A stretch of DNA of 11,281 nt, from the NCBI GenBank assembly GCA_014376575.1, contig JACMRF010000112.1, positions 1 to 11,281 of the forward strand, given 5' to 3'. Every line of letters starts with the position of its first letter. The first letter of the stretch is position 1. The notes beneath the pieces were generated by a model. It was given only the letters and a program-made list of their open reading frames with translations. It ran no database searches and had not been told where the DNA came from. A program made the translations under genes and the position numbers. The DNA is from Undibacterium sp. GTDB lineage: Bacteria; Pseudomonadota; Gammaproteobacteria; Burkholderiales; Burkholderiaceae. Below, piece by piece: positions 7,699 to 11,281 of this stretch.

Positions 7699-7700
7699 AT
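7675..7700. promoter_or_regulatory. CsoR/RcnR-type operator: AT-rich inverted repeat around a G tract
   Basis: ATATCCTATC (7675-7684) and GATACGATAT (7691-7700) match as an inverted repeat at nine of ten positions around CGGGGG, and the G tract is six bases long in all. A G/C tract flanked by AT-rich inverted repeats is the known operator form of CsoR/RcnR/FrmR proteins. The site covers the spacer and -10 box of the promoter and stops four bases before the repressor's own ATG, so autorepression relieved by metal is expected. Confidence 0.75.
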
Positions 7701-7704
7701 AAGC

Positions 7705-7974
7705 ATGAGCGAACATACATCCCACCCCGATATTATTAAACGATTAAAACGAGCTGATGGCCACCTTAAGAGCATCATCGACATGCTGGAAAGTGGCCGC
7801 GGTTGTTTGGATATTGCCCAGCAATTGCAAGCAGTAGAAAAGGCCATCACCAATGCAAAAAAAGCATTAGTGCATGAGCATATTGACCATTGCCTTGAAC
7901 ACGCAGTCAAAAAAGGGTCACGCAATGCTGAAGATACGGTACGAGAATTCAAAGAAATTACCAAATACTTATAG
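7705..7974 (+). CDS. CsoR/RcnR/FrmR-family metal-sensing repressor
   Basis: An 89-residue all-helical repressor of the DUF156 family (CsoR, RcnR, FrmR, InrS). These proteins form tetramers that bind a G-tract operator and let go on binding metal. The family core is visible: IIKRLKRADGHLKSIIDMLE, Cys34, then DIAQQLQAVEKAITNAKKAL and the histidine-rich VHEHIDHCLEH. The ligand fingerprint is Cys34-His59-Cys63, with the same spacing (25 and 4 residues) as the C-H-C site of Mycobacterium CsoR. His4 and His7 near the N-terminus may add ligands, as in nickel or zinc sensors. I start at ATG 7705, which gives the normal family length; the in-phase frame from 7570 adds 45 unrelated residues and crosses the operator. 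The stop is 42 bases before the CDF gene, so the two form one operon. The metal sensed is inferred from the exporter as Zn2+, Co2+ or Ni2+. Confidence 0.9.
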   Translation: MSEHTSHPDIIKRLKRADGHLKSIIDMLESGRGCLDIAQQLQAVEKAITNAKKALVHEHIDHCLEHAVKKGSRNAEDTVREFKEITKYL

Positions 7975-8016
7975 AAATTCTCACTCTCCATTGATCTCTC
8001 TGACGGAAAATAAATT

Positions 8017-9012
8017 TTGAAAAAAAATCATGCAAATTCCCATCACAAACATGATGACAGCCATGATCACCATGATCCCCATGCGCACGATGATCACCAC
8101 AATCATGGGCATGGTCACGGGCATGCGCACGCTCCGAAAGATTTTGGCAAAGCGTTTTTATTTGGCATATTGTTAAATACCGGTTTTGTCGCAATAGAAT
8201 TTATATTTGGCATTCTCAGCAATTCAGTTGCCTTGTTGGCTGACGCTGGTCACAATCTGAGTGACGTTTTGGGCCTATTACTGGCCTGGGGCGCCAGCGT
8301 TCTGGTCAAACGCATTCCGTCTGAGCGATTTACTTATGGCTTACGCAGCACTTCTATTCTCGCAGCGTTAAGTAATGCAATGTTACTGTTGGTCGTAACA
8401 GGCGGTATTGCATGGGAAGCTATTGTCCGTTTTTGGCATCCAGGCGAGGTTGACGGCATGACGGTGATCATCGTCGCTGCCATCGGCGTCGTCATTAATC
8501 TTGGGACGGCCTTACTTTTTGTCTCGGGAAGCAAAGATGATCTTAATATCAGAGCCGCGTTCTTGCACATGGCAGGAGACGCAGCGATCTCGTTAGGCGT
8601 CGTCATCGCTGGAATTATTATTTTAAATACTGGCTGGCAATGGCTAGACCCGTCCGTCAGCCTGATTATTTCTGTATTAATTGTCGTGGGAACTTGGGGG
8701 GTGCTGCGTGACTCAATCAATCTTGCCTTACACGCTGTGCCCGATGGCATCAACGCAAAACAAGTTCAGCAGTATCTCACTACGCTACCTGGCGTTTCAG
8801 AAATTCATGATTTACATATTTGGGGAATGAGTACCACTGAAACGGCGCTCACTGTACATCTGGTGATGCCCGATGGCTATCCGGGAGATGTTTTTCGCCA
8901 GGGCATTTGTGACGAATTACATCAAAAATTCAAGATCGCACATGCCACCATACAGATAGAAATAAACAACACCGAGCATCCTTGCCGTTTGGCACCTGCT
9001 GATGTTGTTTAA
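8017..9012 (+). CDS. Cation diffusion facilitator (Zn-type CDF exporter) with His-rich N-terminus
   Basis: A 331-residue inner-membrane exporter of the CzcD/ZitB group that swaps cytoplasmic metal ions for protons. Residues 1-40 carry 16 His, a cytoplasmic metal-binding tail. Six membrane helices follow between about 45 and 228. The transport site is marked by His79-Asp83 in helix 2 (ADAGHNLSD) and His184-Asp188 in helix 5 (LHMAGD), the 2-His 2-Asp set typical of zinc-transporting CDFs. The cytoplasmic domain from about 235 contains GVSEIHDLHIWGMSTTETALTVHLV, the usual ferredoxin-like dimer domain. Start is TTG at 8017: an in-frame stop at 8011-8013 rules out anything further upstream except ATT, and there is no in-frame ATG before the transport core. 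It is the second gene of the repressor operon, as in the known dmeRF-type pairs; Zn2+ is the most likely ion, with Co2+ or Ni2+ possible. Confidence 0.93.
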   Translation: MKKNHANSHHKHDDSHDHHDPHAHDDHHNHGHGHGHAHAPKDFGKAFLFGILLNTGFVAIEFIFGILSNSVALLADAGHNLSDVLGLLLAWGASVLVKRIPSERFTYGLRSTSILAALSNAMLLLVVTGGIAWEAIVRFWHPGEVDGMTVIIVAAIGVVINLGTALLFVSGSKDDLNIRAAFLHMAGDAAISLGVVIAGIIILNTGWQWLDPSVSLIISVLIVVGTWGVLRDSINLALHAVPDGINAKQVQQYLTTLPGVSEIHDLHIWGMSTTETALTVHLVMPDGYPGDVFRQGICDELHQKFKIAHATIQIEINNTEHPCRLAPADVV

Positions 9013-9109
9013 CCCGGATTGAAAAAAATCGACATGTGTTCCGAATTTTTCCATTAATCTAAGACGTCAATCCCATCTGATTAACGAACTGGTGTTTAGG
9101 CGGTGAGGA

Positions 9110-9129
9110 TGCCCGTGATATGTCGGGCA
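9110..9129. other. GC-rich hairpin downstream of the CDF gene
   Basis: TGCCCG and CGGGCA pair across an eight-base loop, about 100 bases after the CDF stop. No T run follows on either strand. It could act as an RNase barrier or in rho-dependent termination of the CDF message. Confidence 0.3.
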
Positions 9130-9210
9130 AACTGCACCTAGCTACCATCATGCATATCGGTTGCATGTACAGCAGTTGTTGCTATGTTACTTATCAAGTA
9201 TGACGATGGC

Positions 9211-9224
9211 ATGACCTAAATCAA
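9211..9224. promoter_or_regulatory. FNR/Anr-like box
   Basis: ATGAC-CTAA-ATCAA matches the FNR consensus TTGAT-N4-ATCAA at eight of ten positions, with one perfect half. A weak -10-like GACTAT at 9245-9250 on plus would place transcription start near 9257, about 40 bases from the box centre, the usual distance for FNR activation. There is no recognised gene directly downstream, only the structured stretch to about 9410. Confidence 0.3.
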
Positions 9225-9279
9225 AAAATACGCCTCAAAATAAAGACTATTTTTTCACATAGAGATGCAGTGTTGTGAG

Positions 9280-9300
9280 AAAAAAATGGCGACCGCCATT
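9280..9300 (-). terminator. Rho-independent terminator of the minus-strand SpmAB operon
   Basis: Read on minus, AATGGC and GCCATT pair across the four-base loop GGTC, and the stem runs straight into a T tract (seven T in all at the stem's end and beyond). This is the standard form. It lies 118 bases past the stop of the small membrane protein gene and would end the operon at 9418-11114. On plus the same stem is followed only by ATTTATT, so it is probably weak in that direction. Confidence 0.7.
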
Positions 9301-9318
9301 ATTTATTGCGTGGGAAGA

Positions 9319-9378
9319 ACGCAACACCGGCGCGGCTTTCAGACCATATTTAGCCCGAAAGCCTTGCTGGTATTGCGT
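9319..9378. repeat. Long imperfect inverted repeat (22-position stem, 16-base loop)
   Basis: Positions 9319-9340 pair with 9357-9378. On the plus-strand RNA this gives 18 Watson-Crick pairs, two G-U pairs and two mismatches; on the minus strand it gives 18 pairs, one G-U and three mismatches. The better plus-strand fold hints at selection on a plus transcript, but the difference is small. A competing six-pair hairpin, TTGCGT (9306-9311) with ACGCAA (9319-9324), uses the outer part of the same arm. It could be a structured RNA, an mRNA 3' end, or a palindromic repeat element. Confidence 0.6.
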
Positions 9379-9417
9379 GTTAATCTACACGAAGAACTAC
9401 TCGTTTTTAAATTCATC

Positions 9418-9852
9418 TTAAAGCCATACCAGGTACACCAATACATCAAGTGCCAACAAAACGATGTAAGGAAAAGCCACCGTAGGGCGAGCTGCGTTTT
9501 TGGCATATTCCACGATCAGACCAAGCGCCGAGGGGCGTGTTTTTAGCCATTCGGTATGTAGCTGGAATGCTTGCATTGTCGGCGACTCCCCTCTCAAAGA
9601 TGCTTCTATGTGAAGAATACGCCCACCTAATCGTGCCTGATAGGTTCTGACGATTCCTTCCTGCAACCAAAATATCAAGACGAATACCGCCACAATGATC
9701 ACATTCAATCTGAAAACAAGCCCCGCAGCAAAGAGCACGACGCACACCAGTTTGATTAGCAAGTTACTGCGCTCGTAGTGCTCGTAATGGCTTTGCAAGC
9801 TCAGCCACTCTTGCTCAAACCTACGCGCTTGTTGAAGCTCCTGATTGTTCAT
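9418..9852 (-). CDS. Small conserved-looking membrane protein, function unknown
   Basis: A 144-residue protein with a charged N-terminal helix (about 1-30, many Glu, Gln and Arg), a hydrophobic hairpin of two helices (about 31-65), a hydrophilic middle (66-115) and one C-terminal helix ending in LDVLVYLVWL. The N-terminal segment could form a coiled coil. It is probably an inner-membrane protein. I recognise no named family. I prefer the ATG at 9852; a GTG at 9861 would add three residues, and neither start has a clear ribosome site. Its start lies 23 bases after the stop of the SpmA-SpmB fusion gene on the same strand, so the two are almost certainly co-transcribed and may act together. The terminator at 9280-9300 follows it. 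Confidence 0.75.
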   Translation of the reverse strand: MNNQELQQARRFEQEWLSLQSHYEHYERSNLLIKLVCVVLFAAGLVFRLNVIIVAVFVLIFWLQEGIVRTYQARLGGRILHIEASLRGESPTMQAFQLHTEWLKTRPSALGLIVEYAKNAARPTVAFPYIVLLALDVLVYLVWL

Positions 9853-9875
9853 GTGTGTCACATTTCAATAAAAAT

Positions 9876-11114
9876 TTAATGGAAGAAAAGGTAGGCGACA
9901 AAAATGGCGGCGACCACGCCGGCAAAATCAGCTAACAAACCCATCGGAATAGCATAGCGTGTCTTACGTACGCCAACTGAACCAAAATATAAAGCCACGA
10001 TATAAAACGTGGTGTCGGCAGAGCCTTGGAAAATACAGGCGAGGCGGCCAACAAAAGAATCTACACCATAGGTTTTCATGGCATCAACCATCATCGCTCT
10101 GGAGCCGCTGCCACTCAATGGCTTCATCAATGCCGTCGGCAATGCAGGTGTGAAATCAGTATTGATACCAAGATGGATAAATACCCAGTTAAAGCCCGAA
10201 ACGATCCAACCCAAAACACCCGAATTGCGCAGGACGCCGATCGCTACCAGCATCCCCACCAGATAAGGAATAATCGTCAATGAGGTTTGCATGCCGCCTT
10301 TGGCGCCTTCAATAAACGCGTCATATACATTGATGCGTTTGCGCATGGCACCGAGCATGAAGGCAACAATAATAGTGAACAGCAAGAGATTGCTGCTGAG
10401 TTTGGAAAAAACTTCAATCTCAGGCCGTGTCATGCATAAGCTCAGGTACCAAACCATGCCGATGATGAATGCGCTGATACCACCCAGCCAGCCGATCACA
10501 ACACGGTTTAAGAGATTAATCCGCTGCCGTATCGCGACACTGATCAAGCCAACTACGGTTGCGACATAGGTGGCGATCATGCAGGGAATAAAGATATCAG
10601 AAGGGTCTTTTGCACCTAATACGGCGCGCTGCGCCATGATCGCCAAAGGTATCAGTGTCAAACCTGATGTATGCAATACCAGGAACATGATTTGCGCATC
10701 GGTGGCTTCTTCCTTATCGGGATTCAAGCTTTGCAGACTTTCCATTGCCTTCAGACCGAAGGGAGTGGCGGCATTATCCAATCCAAGCAAATTGGCGGAA
10801 AAGTTCATTACCATGTGGCCGTTGGCCGGATGATTTGTAGGGACACCAGGAAAAATATGTGCAAAAAAAGGGGCAATGATTTTGGCGATAAAGTCGATCG
10901 CACCAGCCTTCTCGCCTATCTTCATGATACCTAACCACAGCGTCATCACCCCAGCCAGTGGTAAAGCAATATCCATCACGCCAGTCTTGGCGGATTCAAA
11001 CGTCCCATCAATAATGCGCTTGAAAACTTCGACATCCCCTAGAAATAACCATTGTGCCAAAGCGGCGATAAAGCCGATCAGAAAGAACCCAGTCCAGATG
11101 TAATTGAGTGCCAT
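9876..11114 (-). CDS. Fused SpmA-SpmB (nucleoside recognition/Gate domain) membrane protein
   Basis: A 412-residue inner-membrane protein that joins the two spore maturation proteins of Bacillus in one chain. The SpmA-like half (1-200) shows GHMVMNFSANLLGLDNAATP at 99-118, then GLKAMESLQSLNP and FLVLHTSGLTLIP at 144-156. The SpmB-like half (about 230-412) shows IPYLVGMLVAIGVLRNSGVL at 282-301, LPTALMKPLSGSGSRA at 325-340 and FQGSADTTFYIVALYFGSV at 362-380. Both halves contain the Gate/nucleoside-recognition domain (PF07670). The host does not appear to be a spore former, and fused versions are known in Gram-negative bacteria, so the role is probably a transport or envelope function rather than sporulation; it is not established. 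ATG at 11114 is clear, though no ribosome site is visible. It leads the operon with the 144-residue membrane protein. Confidence 0.92.
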   Translation of the reverse strand: MALNYIWTGFFLIGFIAALAQWLFLGDVEVFKRIIDGTFESAKTGVMDIALPLAGVMTLWLGIMKIGEKAGAIDFIAKIIAPFFAHIFPGVPTNHPANGHMVMNFSANLLGLDNAATPFGLKAMESLQSLNPDKEEATDAQIMFLVLHTSGLTLIPLAIMAQRAVLGAKDPSDIFIPCMIATYVATVVGLISVAIRQRINLLNRVVIGWLGGISAFIIGMVWYLSLCMTRPEIEVFSKLSSNLLLFTIIVAFMLGAMRKRINVYDAFIEGAKGGMQTSLTIIPYLVGMLVAIGVLRNSGVLGWIVSGFNWVFIHLGINTDFTPALPTALMKPLSGSGSRAMMVDAMKTYGVDSFVGRLACIFQGSADTTFYIVALYFGSVGVRKTRYAIPMGLLADFAGVVAAIFVAYLFFH

Positions 11115-11281
11115 AGTGTGAGAAAGCTATTGAAATTAAAGAAGAATGCAGGGGTTGTAACATGAAATCAGCAGTGACTTGCATGATTTTTTCGAGGCGC
11201 AGCATAGACCGATAGCATAGTCTGCATCAGATACAGCTGAAACATCTTGTTGCAGTTTTGTTGCTTCATTACAGATCGCCA
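11115..11281. other. Upstream region of the SpmA-SpmB gene
   Basis: These 167 bases should hold the promoter of the minus-strand operon. I see no strong -35/-10 pair. A minus-strand frame of 37 codons enters from the right edge and ends in TGA (MKQQNCNKMFQLY... within it) but resembles no gene I know, so I do not call it. Confidence 0.4.

Larger units (their letters stand above)
7378..7704. other. Divergent intergenic region between porin and repressor genes
   Basis: This stretch of 327 bases separates the minus-strand porin block from the plus-strand repressor/CDF operon. The right end holds the repressor promoter and operator (7670-7700). A 10-bp palindrome AGCGATCGCT lies at 7553-7562. 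An open frame from 7570 runs in phase into the repressor but would add 45 residues foreign to the family. I see no second copy of the operator near the porin, no riboswitch I recognise, and no clear promoter for the porin. Confidence 0.6.
9013..9417. other. Structured intergenic region after the CDF gene
   Basis: This stretch of 405 bases lies between convergent genes. It contains a hairpin at 9110-9129 (TGCCCG / CGGGCA), an inverted repeat at 9149-9167 (CATGCA / TGCATG), an FNR-like box at 9211-9224, a minus-strand terminator at 9280-9300, and a long imperfect stem at 9319-9378. A frame from 9265 crosses into the next gene but resembles nothing. No terminator for the CDF operon is evident on plus. 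Confidence 0.6.

Noticed and set aside
7570..7704. In-frame 45-residue N-terminal extension of the repressor
   Set aside because: The family is about 90 residues long; the extension is unlike the family and would translate through the operator and promoter.
8040..8136. Short tandem repeats of CATGATCAC-like units
   Set aside because: They are explained by the His/Asp-rich tail of the CDF; not a CRISPR or independent repeat.
8334..8753. Minus-strand open frame of 139 codons
   Set aside because: It lies wholly antisense to the CDF core and reads as a codon-bias shadow of it.
9319..9385. Integron attC site, because of the long imperfect hairpin
   Set aside because: GTTAATC at 9379-9385 breaks the GTTRRRY core, there is no matching RYYYAAC on the other side, and no integrase or cassette is present.
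9265..9546. Plus-strand open frame of 93 codons after the CDF gene
   Set aside because: It runs 129 bases antisense into a better-supported membrane protein gene, has no ribosome site and no recognisable sequence, and crosses hairpins and a terminator.

Overview
The window comes from a Gram-negative proteobacterium. The evidence is an outer-membrane porin with a C-terminal Phe, a lipoprotein with a lipobox, and clear Shine-Dalgarno-type starts. The OprB-type porin, the NitT/TauT-style ABC genes with an AAA-associated tail and the SpmA/SpmB fusion together fit a betaproteobacterium of the Burkholderiales/Oxalobacteraceae kind with moderate GC. That placement is inference; there is no rRNA or other marker gene here.

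Layout, left to right. (1) Positions 100-1377 (-): an Nramp-superfamily metal transporter whose two core metal-binding motifs are non-canonical. (2) 1439-1813 (-): a small lipoprotein that I cannot name. (3) 1814-2140: an intergenic stretch with two perfect inverted repeats and a possible 45-codon ORF, leading into a DUF1345 membrane protein at 2141-2827 (+). (4) 2854-7377 (-): a three-gene block transcribed in the order OprB-like porin, double-domain ABC permease, ABC ATPase with a C-terminal AAA-associated domain. No gene for a periplasmic binding protein is present. (5) 7378-7704: a divergent intergenic region that ends in a convincing CsoR/RcnR-type operator placed inside a promoter. It is followed on + by a CsoR/RcnR/FrmR-family repressor (7705-7974) and a His-rich cation diffusion facilitator (8017-9012). 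(6) 9013-9417: 405 bases without a confident gene, holding an FNR-like box, several hairpins including one 22-position long stem, and a rho-independent terminator for the minus-strand operon to the right. (7) 9418-11114 (-): a fused SpmA-SpmB membrane protein followed by a small three-helix membrane protein.

How the genes may work together: the repressor and CDF exporter form a self-contained metal-efflux operon (zinc-type motifs in the exporter, C-H-C metal-ligand pattern in the repressor). The porin, permease and ATPase look like an uptake route across both membranes for a small solute that is not identified. The nearby Nramp-like carrier and the efflux operon make a metal ion or metal-related solute a reasonable guess, but nothing in the sequence proves it. 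The most notable points are the binding-protein-less porin/ABC cassette, the operator/promoter overlap with an apparently leaderless repressor mRNA, the substituted Nramp metal site, and the structured intergenic region at 9205-9410. No tRNA, rRNA, CRISPR array, insertion sequence or phage gene was seen.
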